Shown: positions 38,105 through 46,462, numbered from the stretch's first letter. The stretch: DNA of 64,000 bases from Streptomyces tirandamycinicus (GCF_003097515.1 NZ_CP029188.1:5281001-5345000); one strand, 5' to 3'. Program-made: numbers and translations. Notes: a model not told the origin generated them from the letters alone.

Positions 38105-38878
38105 ATGGCGTTCACCCGTGCCACCGGGAAGCACCGTGGTCCGAGCCGCCTGTCGCGCAGGAGGGCGGGCGTCGCCTCCGTCGCGGCCATCGCCACCACC
38201 GGCGTCATCGGTACCCTCGCCTCCCCGGCCCTCGCCGCCGAGGCCGGCGGGCCCGCCCCCGTCGAGGACACCGGACTGACCCAGGCCGTCGCCGCCGACT
38301 CGCTCGCCGAGCAGATCGGCGCCCAGGCGGATGCCCAGCAGCAGGAGGCCGCCCTGGCCGCGGCCCAGGAGAAGGCCGAGGCCGAGGCCAAGCGCAAGGC
38401 CGAGCTCCGGGTGCAGGCCGCCCGCGACGCCGCGGAGCGCGCCGCCCGCGAGGCCGAGCGCAAGCGCCTGACGACCTACACGCTCCCGGTCGCAGGTTCC
38501 TATGTGAGCACCGCCTACCGCGCCGGAAGCGCCCTGTGGTCCTCCGGCAGCCACACCGGCGTCGACTTCCACGCCGCCTCCGGCACCGAGGTCGTCGCGG
38601 TCGGCATGGGCACCGTCGTGGAGGCCGGCTGGGGCGGCGCCTACGGCAACAACGTCGTGATCCGCATGCACGACGGCACGTACACCCAGTACGGCCATCT
38701 GTCCTCGATCAGCGTCTCGGTCGGCCAGCAGGTCGCCCCGGGCCAGCAGATCGGCCTCGCCGGATCGACCGGGAACTCCACCGGTCCCCACCTCCACTTC
38801 GAGGCCCGCACCGGACAGGACTACGGCTCGGACATCGATCCGATCGCGTACCTCCGCTCGCACGGCGTCCGCGTCTGA
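38105..38878 (+). CDS. Secreted M23-family peptidoglycan endopeptidase under riboswitch control
   Basis: The 257-residue preprotein has a signal peptide (about 1-44, ending SPALAAEA), an Ala/Glu/Lys-rich coiled coil (about 75-125) and a LytM/M23 domain (about 130-250) with HTGVDFHAASGT, the YGHLSSI region and the zinc-binding HLHFE. It should cut peptide cross-links in the wall. The c-di-AMP riboswitch in its leader ties wall growth to c-di-AMP and so to osmotic state. The ribosome site AAGGAAAGG lies 12 bases before the ATG at 38105, at the 3' edge of the aptamer, a place where ligand-induced folding could affect it. Confidence 0.94.
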   Translation: MAFTRATGKHRGPSRLSRRRAGVASVAAIATTGVIGTLASPALAAEAGGPAPVEDTGLTQAVAADSLAEQIGAQADAQQQEAALAAAQEKAEAEAKRKAELRVQAARDAAERAAREAERKRLTTYTLPVAGSYVSTAYRAGSALWSSGSHTGVDFHAASGTEVVAVGMGTVVEAGWGGAYGNNVVIRMHDGTYTQYGHLSSISVSVGQQVAPGQQIGLAGSTGNSTGPHLHFEARTGQDYGSDIDPIAYLRSHGVRV

Positions 38879-38900
38879 CGCGTGCACCGTTTCGACCGAG

Positions 38901-38924
38901 GCCCCGGCTCCTCAGAGCCGGGGC
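38901..38924 (+). terminator. M23 peptidase gene terminator
   Basis: GCCCCGGCTC-CTCA-GAGCCGGGGC, followed by TTT, starts 22 bases after the stop. Confidence 0.88.
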
Positions 38925-39056
38925 TTTCGGCGTATTCCGGCCAAAAGATATCCATGGATTAGGATAGGCCTTCGGAAATTCCGGCCACCTGCCATAGAGT
39001 CACCGAAACAGACGTCGCTCGACGGGGTTTCGCGGCGATTAAAGCGGAGGTTCGGT

Positions 39057-39734
39057 ATGCGCGTTCCCGCACGCTCGGTATGCACGGCGATCCGCGACGA
39101 CATCGTCTCCGGTGTGTTCGAGCGCGGCAGCCGGCTCACCGAGGAGCAGCTGGCGCGCCGCTACGGCGTCTCGCGCGTCCCGGTCCGGGAGGCGCTGCGC
39201 ACCCTGCAGTCGGAGGGGTTCGTCGTCACCCGCCGCCACGCCGGGGCGTGCGTGGCCGAGCCCACCGAGCAGGAGGCCGCCGACCTGCTGGAGATCCGGC
39301 TGCTGCTGGAGCCCCTCGGTGCCGCGCGGGCCGCCCAGCGGCGGACCGAGGCGCACCTCAAGGTGCTGCGCGGACTGGTCCGGCTCGGTCAGGACCGGGC
39401 ACGGCGCGGCCAGGGCGAGGACCTGCGCTCGCTCGGTGCCTGGTTCCACGAGACGCTGGCCCAGGCGTGCGGGAGCCCGGGGCTCACCGCGCTGCTGACC
39501 CAGCTCCGGTACAAGATCGCGTGGATGTACGCGGTCGAGCAGCCCGCCCGTCCGCTCGAGGCGTGGGCCGAGCACGGCGCGATCGTGGACGCGGTGGCCC
39601 GTGGGGACGCGGAGCGGGCGCGCGCGCTGACCGCGCTGCACGCCGAGCGCACGACGGGCGCGCACCGGCTTCGGATCCCGGCGGCAGTGAGGGCCTCGCA
39701 ACACTCCGTAAACACGGCGGGCGACCGCATTTAA
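39057..39734 (+). CDS. GntR/FCD-family transcriptional regulator
   Basis: The 225-residue protein has a GntR wHTH (about 8-72: GSRLTEEQLARRYGVSRVPVREALRTLQSEGFV) and a helical FCD domain (about 78-205) with DLLEIRLLLEPLGAARAAQ, AWFHETLAQACGS and EHGAIVDAVARGDAERA; the Asp/His positions that bind metal or carboxylate ligands are kept. It probably senses an organic acid. The ATG at 39057 has GCGGAGG upstream. It converges with ptsH; its targets are unknown. Confidence 0.85.
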   Translation: MRVPARSVCTAIRDDIVSGVFERGSRLTEEQLARRYGVSRVPVREALRTLQSEGFVVTRRHAGACVAEPTEQEAADLLEIRLLLEPLGAARAAQRRTEAHLKVLRGLVRLGQDRARRGQGEDLRSLGAWFHETLAQACGSPGLTALLTQLRYKIAWMYAVEQPARPLEAWAEHGAIVDAVARGDAERARALTALHAERTTGAHRLRIPAAVRASQHSVNTAGDRI

Positions 39735-39880
39735 CACATGCGCCGTATACAAAGAGGGGAAGAAAAACCCGGGGGGTATTCTCCTGCTGCCGGAAAGGAA
39801 TTCCGGTAGTGGTTGGTCATGTATGCGGGCCGCGTTCCCGGAAATTCCGGAACCGCGACCCGCTCATGAATCCGGTGCGC

Positions 39881-40162
39881 TCAGACGGTCTCGGGAAGTT
39901 CCTCGAGGCCCTCGGCGACCAGTTTCGCCAGACGGTCCAGTGCCGCCTCCGCGCCCTCCGCGTCCGACGCGAGCACGATCTCCTCGCCGCCCTGCGCGCC
40001 GAGGCCGAGTACCGCGAGCATCGAGGCGGCGTTGACCGGGGTGCCGCCGGCCTTGGCGATCGTGACGGGAACGCCGGAAGCCGTGGCGGCACGGACGAAG
40101 ATGGACGCGGGGCGGGCGTGCAGGCCCTCCGCCCAGCCGACATTGACGCGGCGCTCAGCCAT
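39881..40162 (-). CDS. ptsH: Phosphocarrier protein HPr
   Basis: HPr passes phosphate from enzyme I to sugar-specific EIIA of the PTS. The 93-residue protein has the active-site His15 in GLHARPAS and the conserved helix with Ser47 (NAASMLAVLGLGAQGG). It keeps the usual HPr length and hydrophobic core. The ATG at 40162 follows GAAGGGCACC. A DasR operator lies about 50 bases upstream, as known for ptsH in Streptomyces. Enzyme I is not in the window. Confidence 0.96.
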   Translation of the reverse strand: MAERRVNVGWAEGLHARPASIFVRAATASGVPVTIAKAGGTPVNAASMLAVLGLGAQGGEEIVLASDAEGAEAALDRLAKLVAEGLEELPETV

Positions 40163-40208
40163 GGTGGTGCCCTTCGGGTCTCAGCGGGAAGTTCGGTGGG
40201 AAGTCCCG

Positions 40209-40224
40209 GGTTGTCTAGACCAGT
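40209..40224 (-). promoter_or_regulatory. dre site (DasR operator) upstream of ptsH
   Basis: Read on the minus strand, ACTGGTCTAGACAACC matches the dre consensus ACTGGTCTAGACCAGT at 12 of 16 positions, with an intact left half and core. It lies about 47 bases upstream of ptsH. DasR control of ptsH through N-acetylglucosamine-derived signals is established in Streptomyces. Confidence 0.82.
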
Positions 40225-40346
40225 CTCTCATGAGGTGCGGAGTGCCCGGCCGCCGGATCCGGCCGGTGCGGGGCCGGGATCGGCCCTCCCAGCCTGCCCC
40301 CGCACTCCGGGGAACGCGACCCGTGCCGGGGCCTTACCCTTGCCCC

Positions 40347-43300
40347 ATGCAGACCCCGTCGGATCACGCGTACCCCGACCACTGGGAAGCCGACGTGGTG
40401 CTGCGCGACGGTGGCACCGCGCACATCAGGCCCATCACCACCGAGGACGCCGAGCGGCTCGTCAGCTTCTACGAGCAGGTCTCGGACGAGTCCAAGTACT
40501 ACCGGTTCTTCGCCCCCTACCCGCGGCTGTCGGCCAAGGACGTCCACCGGTTCACCCACCACGACTACGTGGACCGGGTGGGCCTCGCGGTGACCGTCGG
40601 AGGCGAGTTCATCGCGACCGTCCGCTACGACCGCATCAACGCCCAGGGCCGGCCGGCCTCCGCCCCGGCGGACGAGGCCGAGGTGGCCTTCCTGGTGCAG
40701 GACGCCCACCAGGGCCGGGGCGTCGCCTCCACGCTGCTCGAGCACATCGCCGCGGTCGCGCGGGAGCGGGGGATCAGGCGGTTCGCGGCGGAGGTGCTGC
40801 CCGCCAACAACAAGATGATCAAGGTGTTCACGGACGCCGGGTACACCCAGCGGCGCAGCTTCGAGGACGGCTCCGTCCACCTCACCCTCGACCTCGAGCC
40901 GACCGCCCGCTCGCTCGCGGTCCAGCGCGCCCGGGAGCAGCGGGCCGAGGCCCGCTCCGTGCAGCGGCTCCTGGCCCCCCGCTCGGTGGCGGTGGTCGGC
41001 GCGGGCCGCGCACCGGGCGGGGTGGGGCGTGCGGTGCTGCGCAACCTGCTCGACGCCGGCTACACCGGGCGGACCTACGCGGTGAACCGCTCCCTGGTCC
41101 TCGACATGGACGAGATCGACGGGGTACCCGCCTACCGCTCGGTGGGGGAGATCGTCGCAGCGACCGGGGAGCCGGTCGACCTGGCGGTCGTCGCCGTCCC
41201 CGCCGAACGCGTCCCCGAAGTCGTCGAGGACTGCGGCGAGCACGGGGTGCAGGGACTCGTCGTGATCGCCGCGGGGTACGCGGAGAGCGGCCCGGAGGGG
41301 CTGGAACGGCAGCGCCGGCTCGTGCGCCAGGCGCGTGCGCACGGAATGCGGATCATCGGGCCGAACGCGTTCGGGATCATCAACACCGCGGCCGGGGCCC
41401 GGCTCAACGCCTCACTCGCGCCGGAGTCGCCCGCTCGCGGCCGGACCGGGCTGTTCGCCCAGTCCGGCGCCATCGGCATAGCGCTGCTCAGCGGACTGCA
41501 CCGCCGGGGCGCCGGGCTGTCGTCGTTCATCTCCGCGGGCAACCGGGCCGATGTGTCCGGCAACGACTTCCTCCAGTACTGCTACGACGACCCGGACACC
41601 GACGTCGTCCTGCTCTACCTCGAATCGATCGGCAACCCGCGGAAGTTCACCCGGCTCGCCCGGCGTACGGCGGCGGTCAAGCCGGTGGTCGTGGTGAAGG
41701 GCGCCCGGCACAGCGGCAGTGCTCCGCCGGGACACGCGGTGCCGACGACACGGGTGCCGTACGCGACGGTCTCGGAGTTGCTGAGGCAGGCCGGCGTGAT
41801 CCGCGTGGACACCGTCACCGAACTCGTCGACGCCGGGGTACTGCTGGCGAGCCAGCCGCTGCCCGCGGGGCCCCGGGTGGCGATCCTCGGCAACTCGGAG
41901 TCCCTGGGCCTGCTGACGTACGACGCCTGTCTGACGGAGGGGCTGCGCCCGCTGCGGCCGCGCGACCTGACGACGGCCGCGACGCCGGACGACTTCCGCG
42001 GGGCGCTCGCCTCGGCGCTGCGGGACGACGCGTGCGACGCGGTCGTCGTCAACGCGATCCCGTGGGTGGGGGAGAACGGCGTCACCGAGTCCGGTGACGG
42101 CGAGGTCCTCGCCGCCGCCCTGCTCTCCGCGACCGCCTCCGCACCGGCGAAGCCCGTGCTCGTCGTCCACGTCGAACTCGGCGGACTCGCCGACGCCCTC
42201 GCGGCGGCCAGCAGTTCGGCCCCGGCCTCCCCGCACCGCGCCCCGGGCGCCCCGGCCGACCCCGCCCCGGCGCCCGAGGACGCCGGATCGGACGCCGGAT
42301 CGGGCGCCGGGGCGGAATCCGGCTCGGGCCGCGCACCGGCCGCGGCGCCGGGCGCAGTGCCGGTCCGGCAGGCCGGGCCCTCCGCGAGTGGCTCCCCGGC
42401 GGTCGCCCGCGGTGCGGCGCCCGGTCCGGGCGGCTCGCCGTCCGCGGCAGTCCCCCCGGCAGTCCCCCCGGCCGGGCCCGCAGCCGGTGGGCCGGGCGCG
42501 CGCGGTCCCGCCGCGGCGTCCACCCTTTCGGCACCCGGGGGCCTGGCGCCCGCGCCCGCCGCGGGCACCCGCCCGGACGGGCCTGCCGGTGAGGACGCGC
42601 CCGCCGGTGGGGACGCGCCCGCGGCGACCCGCGGGGGAGCCGGCCGCATCCCCGCGTACCCCGCCGCCGAACGGGCCGTGCGGGCCCTGGCCGAGGCCGT
42701 GAGGTACGCGCAGTGGCGCCGCGACGCGGCGGAACCCGGCAAGGTGCCGGAGTACGACGACATCGACGAGAGCGGAGCCGCCGAGCTCATCGCGGGCCTG
42801 CTCGACGCCGCCCCCGGCGAGGACGGCGTCACCCTCCCCGACGACGACGCGCTGCGGCTGCTGGCGCGCTACGGCATCGCCGTCCTCCCCACGCTCCCCG
42901 CCCCCGACGCGGACACCGCGGCCCGCGCCGCCGGCCGGCTGGGCTACCCGGTCGCCCTCAAGACCACCGCACCCCATCTGCGCCACCGCCCCGACCTCGG
43001 CGGCGTGCGTCTCGACCTGGCCGACGAGCGGCAGGTGCGCCAGGCGTACGCGGAGATGACGGAGAACCTCGGCAAGCCCGGGGAGCTCCGGCCCGTCGTG
43101 CAGCCGATGGTCCCGCGGGGGGTGGACACCGTGGTGCGCGCCGCGATCGACCCCGCCGTGGGCGCCGTGCTGTCCTTCGGGCTCGCGGGCCCCGCCACGG
43201 ACCTGCTCGGCGACACGGCCCACCGCCTCGTCCCCGCCACCGACCGCGACGCCGCCGACCTCATCCGGTCCATCCGGACCGCCCCCCTCCTCTTCGGCTG

Positions 43301-43511
43301 GCGCGGGTCCGTGCCCGTCGACACCGCCGCACTGGAGGAGTTGCTGCTCCGCGTCTCCCGCCTGGTCGATGACCACCCGGAGGTCGTCGGCGTCGGGCTC
43401 GAACCGGTGGTGGTCGCCCCGCACGGCCTCTCCGTGCTCGGGGCCTCCGTCCGGCTCGCCCCGCCGCCGGCCCGGACCGACCTGGGACCCAGGACCCTCC
43501 CGAGCTACTGA
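40347..43511 (+). CDS. pat: GNAT acetyltransferase fused to an NDP-forming acyl-CoA synthetase-like protein (Pat)
   Basis: The 1,054-residue protein has an N-terminal GNAT domain (about 15-180: HIRPITTEDAERLVSFYEQV; AFLVQDAHQGRGVASTLLEHI), a CoA-binding Rossmann unit (about 205-330), succinyl-CoA-ligase-like domains (about 340-620), a Pro/Ala/Gly-rich linker (about 625-770) and an ATP-grasp domain (about 815-1045: LLARYGIAVLPTLPAP; GYPVALKTTAPHLRHRPDLGGV). This is the architecture of protein lysine acetyltransferases Pat/PatA that acetylate and inactivate acyl-CoA synthetases. The ATG at 40347 has no ribosome site and follows a TACCCT element, so it is probably leaderless. Confidence 0.88.
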   Translation: MQTPSDHAYPDHWEADVVLRDGGTAHIRPITTEDAERLVSFYEQVSDESKYYRFFAPYPRLSAKDVHRFTHHDYVDRVGLAVTVGGEFIATVRYDRINAQGRPASAPADEAEVAFLVQDAHQGRGVASTLLEHIAAVARERGIRRFAAEVLPANNKMIKVFTDAGYTQRRSFEDGSVHLTLDLEPTARSLAVQRAREQRAEARSVQRLLAPRSVAVVGAGRAPGGVGRAVLRNLLDAGYTGRTYAVNRSLVLDMDEIDGVPAYRSVGEIVAATGEPVDLAVVAVPAERVPEVVEDCGEHGVQGLVVIAAGYAESGPEGLERQRRLVRQARAHGMRIIGPNAFGIINTAAGARLNASLAPESPARGRTGLFAQSGAIGIALLSGLHRRGAGLSSFISAGNRADVSGNDFLQYCYDDPDTDVVLLYLESIGNPRKFTRLARRTAAVKPVVVVKGARHSGSAPPGHAVPTTRVPYATVSELLRQAGVIRVDTVTELVDAGVLLASQPLPAGPRVAILGNSESLGLLTYDACLTEGLRPLRPRDLTTAATPDDFRGALASALRDDACDAVVVNAIPWVGENGVTESGDGEVLAAALLSATASAPAKPVLVVHVELGGLADALAAASSSAPASPHRAPGAPADPAPAPEDAGSDAGSGAGAESGSGRAPAAAPGAVPVRQAGPSASGSPAVARGAAPGPGGSPSAAVPPAVPPAGPAAGGPGARGPAAASTLSAPGGLAPAPAAGTRPDGPAGEDAPAGGDAPAATRGGAGRIPAYPAAERAVRALAEAVRYAQWRRDAAEPGKVPEYDDIDESGAAELIAGLLDAAPGEDGVTLPDDDALRLLARYGIAVLPTLPAPDADTAARAAGRLGYPVALKTTAPHLRHRPDLGGVRLDLADERQVRQAYAEMTENLGKPGELRPVVQPMVPRGVDTVVRAAIDPAVGAVLSFGLAGPATDLLGDTAHRLVPATDRDAADLIRSIRTAPLLFGWRGSVPVDTAALEELLLRVSRLVDDHPEVVGVGLEPVVVAPHGLSVLGASVRLAPPPARTDLGPRTLPSY

Positions 43512-43531
43512 ACCGGGCGCGGTCGCGCCCG
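43512..43531 (+). terminator. Short GC hairpin after pat
   Basis: CCGGGCGCG and CGCGCCCGG face each other directly at the pat stop codon. The loop is very small, so only about eight pairs would form. Confidence 0.5.
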
Positions 43532-43539
43532 GCCGGGGC

Positions 43540-43715
43540 GGGAGGCCATGGGCGCGTCCCCGGGGTCGGCGGGTCGGCGGGGCGGCGGCGGGAGGTGGCC
43601 GGGAGGCAGGGGGCGCACCACCGGTCGGCGGGCCGGGACGGGAGGCCAGGGGGCGCACCCCCGGTCGGCGGGCCGGGACGGGAGGTCACGGAGCGCACTC
43701 CCGGGTCCGCGGGCC
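43540..43715. repeat. 39-40-bp tandem repeat, about four units
   Basis: Units begin GGGAGG and run through GGGCGCACC, CCGGTCGGCGGG and CCGGGAC. The best-matched units are 43601-43639 and 43640-43679; flanking units (about 43540-43578 and 43680-43715) are degenerate. The array fills most of the gap between pat and the DUF5998 gene. Confidence 0.8.
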
Positions 43716-43731
43716 CCGTAGGATGGAGCCC

Positions 43732-44316
43732 ATGGCGAAGACCGGTACGACGACCCAGGGGCTGCGCACGGCGATCGAGCGCAGCGGCTACTACCCGGCT
43801 CTCGTGGCCGAGGCGGTGGAGGCGGCGGTGGGCGGCGAGCAGATCTCGTCGTACCTCGTGCACCAGGAGACGACCTTCGACTCCAACGAGGTGCGCCGCC
43901 ATGTCACCGTCCTCGTGCTGACCGGCAACCGCTTCATCGTGAGCCACACGGACGAGCAGGCGGCCGACGGCAGCTCCCCGACGCCCTACGCGACGACCTC
44001 CACCGAGTCGGTGAAGCTCCCGAGGATCTCGTCCGTCGTGGTGAGCCGCGTCGTCGGCAACCCGGAGTCGTACACCCCGGGCACGGTGCCCCGCGAGGTG
44101 GTCCTCACCATCGGCTGGGGCGCGGTCTCCCGGATCGACCTGGAGCCCGCCGCCTGCGGCGACACCAACTGCGAGGCCGACCACGGCTACACCGGCAGCT
44201 CCACCGCCGACGACCTCAGCCTGCGGGTCAGCGAGGCCGGCGACGGCCCGGAGGCGGTCCGCCAGACGCTCGCCTTCGCGCAGGCGCTGTCCGAGGCCAC
44301 GGCCGCCACCCGCTGA
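43732..44316 (+). CDS. DUF5998 family protein
   Basis: The 194-residue protein starts MAKTGTTTQGLRTAIERSGYYPALVAEAVE and has a beta-rich body (SSYLVHQETTFDSNEVRRHVTVLVLTGNRFIVSHTDEQ; REVVLTIGWGAVSRIDLEPAACGDTNCEADHGYTG), ending in a helical segment. The family is conserved in actinobacteria next to the phosphodiesterase-like gene; its role is unknown. A TAGGAT -10 element sits seven bases before the ATG at 43732, so the mRNA is probably leaderless; an ATG three codons upstream overlaps that element. Its stop overlaps the next start (TGATG-type coupling). Confidence 0.85.
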   Translation: MAKTGTTTQGLRTAIERSGYYPALVAEAVEAAVGGEQISSYLVHQETTFDSNEVRRHVTVLVLTGNRFIVSHTDEQAADGSSPTPYATTSTESVKLPRISSVVVSRVVGNPESYTPGTVPREVVLTIGWGAVSRIDLEPAACGDTNCEADHGYTGSSTADDLSLRVSEAGDGPEAVRQTLAFAQALSEATAATR

Positions 44317-45506
44317 TGGTCCGTCCCGACTGGCCCGAGGACGTCGTCCCGCTCGGCCTCGACACGGCCCCCGTCCCCGCGTACGGCACGGCCTCGCTCG
44401 CCGATCTGCTGCCGACGCTCGCCGCCGGGCAGGGCGTGCCGGGCCTGCGCCCCGCCATCTCCGAGCTGACGCCCGCGGACCGGAACTGCGTCTTCCTGAT
44501 CGACGGCCTCGGCTGGGAGCAGCTGCGGGCCCACCCCGACGACGCGCCGTACCTCACCTCGCTCCTCGCCGGCTCGCTGGGCGGCACCGGCCGGCCGCTG
44601 ACCGCCGGATTCCCCGCCACCACGGCCACCTCGCTGGCCTCCTTCGGCACCGGACTGCCGCCCGGGGCACACGGCCTGCCCGGCTACACCGCGCGAAACC
44701 CGGAGACCGGGGAGCTGATGAACCAGCTGCGCTGGAAGCCGTGGACCTCGCCGCGCGTCTGGCAGCCGTACCCGACGGTCTTCCAGCTCGCCGACGAGTC
44801 GGGAGTGCACACAGCCCAGGTGTCGTCCCCGACGTTCCGGGACACCCCGCTCACCACGATCGCGTTGAGCGGCGGGACGTTCCACGGCCGGCTCACCGGC
44901 GAGGAGCGGATGGACCTCGCCGCCGAGCAGCTCGCGGCGGGGGACCGGTCGCTCGTGTACACCTACTACAGCGAGCTGGACGGCAAGGGCCACCGCTTCG
45001 GCATCGACTCCGACGCCTGGCGCGGCCAGCTGATATACGTCGACTGTCTCGTCCAGCGTCTCGCCGAGCAGCTGCCGCCCCGGGCCGCGCTGTACGTCAC
45101 CGCGGACCACGGCATGATCGACATCCCGTTCGACGAGGAGTCGCGGATCGACTTCGACGAGGACTGGGAGCTGCGCGCGGGCGTCGCGCTGCTCGGCGGC
45201 GAGGGCCGCGCCCGGCACGTCTACGCCGTACCCGGTGCCGAGGCCGATGTGCTCGCGGTGTGGCGCGAGGTGCTGGGTGACCGGTTCTGGATCGCGAGCC
45301 GGGACGAGGCCATCGCGGCGGGCTGGTTCGGACCGCGGACCGACGAGCGGGTGTACCGGCGCATTGGGGACGTCGTCGCGGCGGCCCACGACGACGTCGT
45401 GATCACCGCCTCGGTCAACGAGCCCCACGAGTCGGCCATGGTCGGCATGCACGGGTCGATGACCCCCGTCGAGCAGCTGGTCCCCCTGCTCGAAGTACGC
45501 TCCTGA
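44316..45506 (+). CDS. Alkaline phosphatase/nucleotide pyrophosphatase superfamily protein
   Basis: The 396-residue protein has the phosphodiesterase fold: CVFLIDGLGWEQL with the first metal Asp (about residue 63), FPATTATSLASFGTG with the nucleophile Thr near residue 99, YSELDGKGHRFG with Asp/His ligands near 225, YVTADHGMIDIP near 262, and a final GMHGSMTP histidine near 383. It should cleave phosphodiester or pyrophosphate bonds; the substrate is not known. No signal peptide is seen, so it is cytoplasmic. Its ATG overlaps the DUF5998 stop, so the two form an operon; the resident tdk start follows 56 bases later. Confidence 0.88.
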   Translation: MVRPDWPEDVVPLGLDTAPVPAYGTASLADLLPTLAAGQGVPGLRPAISELTPADRNCVFLIDGLGWEQLRAHPDDAPYLTSLLAGSLGGTGRPLTAGFPATTATSLASFGTGLPPGAHGLPGYTARNPETGELMNQLRWKPWTSPRVWQPYPTVFQLADESGVHTAQVSSPTFRDTPLTTIALSGGTFHGRLTGEERMDLAAEQLAAGDRSLVYTYYSELDGKGHRFGIDSDAWRGQLIYVDCLVQRLAEQLPPRAALYVTADHGMIDIPFDEESRIDFDEDWELRAGVALLGGEGRARHVYAVPGAEADVLAVWREVLGDRFWIASRDEAIAAGWFGPRTDERVYRRIGDVVAAAHDDVVITASVNEPHESAMVGMHGSMTPVEQLVPLLEVRS

Positions 45507-45562
45507 CGTCCGGCCCACCTCGACCCGTCCCCAGGAATCAACGGAAAGGCTGTCACGTCTCC

Positions 45563-45727
45563 ATGCCCGAGCTGGTGTTCTTCTCCGGAACGATGGACTG
45601 CGGAAAGAGCACCGACTTCCTTGGGTATTCGCCATCAACTGATGGTGTTGTGGACGGTGTTGTCGCACGTGGTTCCGGTGTTGTCCGTGTCTCGTCTCGC
45701 TCGCCCCGAAAGGCCGCACTCCACTGA
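45563..45727 (+). pseudogene. tdk: 5' fragment of the resident thymidine kinase gene, fused to foreign sequence
   Basis: The frame starts MPELVFFSGTMDCGKST, the normal tdk start through the Walker A motif, in typical GC-rich codons. From codon 18 the sequence turns foreign and lower in GC (DFLGYSPSTDG...), running 37 more codons to a TGA at 45725-45727. That TGA overlaps the ATG of an intact tdk copy. Without the rest of the domain the 54-residue product cannot be a kinase. The matching 3' part of the resident gene is absent from the window; it should lie at the far end of the inserted DNA. Confidence 0.85.
45644..45684. repeat. Three short direct repeats at the insertion junction
   Basis: GGTGTTGT occurs at 45644-45651, 45656-45663 and 45677-45684, between the broken and the intact tdk starts. 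Such short iterated motifs can be recombinase or regulator binding sites, but this is only suggestive. Confidence 0.5.
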
Positions 45728-46377
45728 TGTCCGAACTGGTGTTTTTCTCGGGAACGATGGACTGTGGAAAAAGTACTTTGGCCCTACAAATTGGGCATAA
45801 CAGGTCGGCTCGGGGTCTTCAGGGCGTAATTTTCACGCGCGACGACCGTGCAGGGGAGGGCAAGCTGTCGTCGCGCCTCGGGCTGGTGACCGAGGCGGTC
45901 GAGGCCGGTCCGAACTGTGATCTGTATGCGTACGTGGTGGAGCAGCTGTCGCGGGGCGGTAAGGTCGACTACGTGATCGTGGACGAGGCCCAGTTTCTGG
46001 CGCCGGAGCAGATCGACCAGCTGGCTCGCATCGTCGACGACCTCGACATGGATGTCTTCGCGTTCGGTATCACCACGGACTTCCGCACCCGGCTGTTCCC
46101 CGGTTCGCAGCGCTTGATCGAGCTGGCCGACCGCCTCGAGACGCTGCAGGTCGAGGCGATGTGCTGGTGCGGCGCCCGCGCCACCCACAACGCCCGTACG
46201 GTGGGCGGGGAGATGGTGGTCGAGGGGGAGCAGGTCGTGGTCGGGGACGTGAACCGGCCGACCGAGGACGTCGGCTACGAGGTGCTGTGCCGTCGCCACC
46301 ATCGCCGACGGATGACGAGCGCCGCGGCGCGGGCGGCGGCGCTTTCGCCCGACGTACTGCCGGTCGCCTCGGCCTGA
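45727..46377 (+). CDS. tdk: Thymidine kinase, complete replacement copy
   Basis: Thymidine kinase phosphorylates thymidine for dTTP salvage. The 216-residue type II enzyme has Walker A SGTMDCGKST (8-17), VDEAQFLAP near residue 82, FGITTDFR near 113 and zinc ligands CWC near 142 and CRRHHRR near 188, so it looks functional. Codons 2 to about 40 use many AT-ending synonyms (TTT, AAA, AGT, ACT, CTA, CAA, ATT) rare in this genome, while the rest is ordinary. There is only a weak ribosome site; its ATG overlaps the stop of the 54-codon broken frame, so it is probably translated by coupling from the resident promoter. Confidence 0.93.
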   Translation: MSELVFFSGTMDCGKSTLALQIGHNRSARGLQGVIFTRDDRAGEGKLSSRLGLVTEAVEAGPNCDLYAYVVEQLSRGGKVDYVIVDEAQFLAPEQIDQLARIVDDLDMDVFAFGITTDFRTRLFPGSQRLIELADRLETLQVEAMCWCGARATHNARTVGGEMVVEGEQVVVGDVNRPTEDVGYEVLCRRHHRRRMTSAAARAAALSPDVLPVASA

Positions 46378-46419
46378 TCTCTGGTTCGAGAGGCTTTGGC
46401 TACCGCTCTGTCAAGGATG

Positions 46420-46462
46420 CGCGGATGCTCTTGACCGCAGGTTCGAGTCCCGTCAGTGACCA
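46420..46462 (+). other. tRNA 3'-end-like sequence
   Basis: GCAGGTTCGAGTCCCGT resembles a tRNA T-arm (TTCGAGT loop), followed by CAGTGACCA with a CCA end. No matching 5' acceptor or anticodon arm can be built upstream, so it is not a tRNA gene. It could be a remnant of an attachment site or chance. Confidence 0.3.

Noticed and set aside
46381..46462. A functional tRNA gene
   Set aside because: Only a T-arm-like and CCA-like part can be recognised; no acceptor, D-arm or anticodon arm pairs with it.
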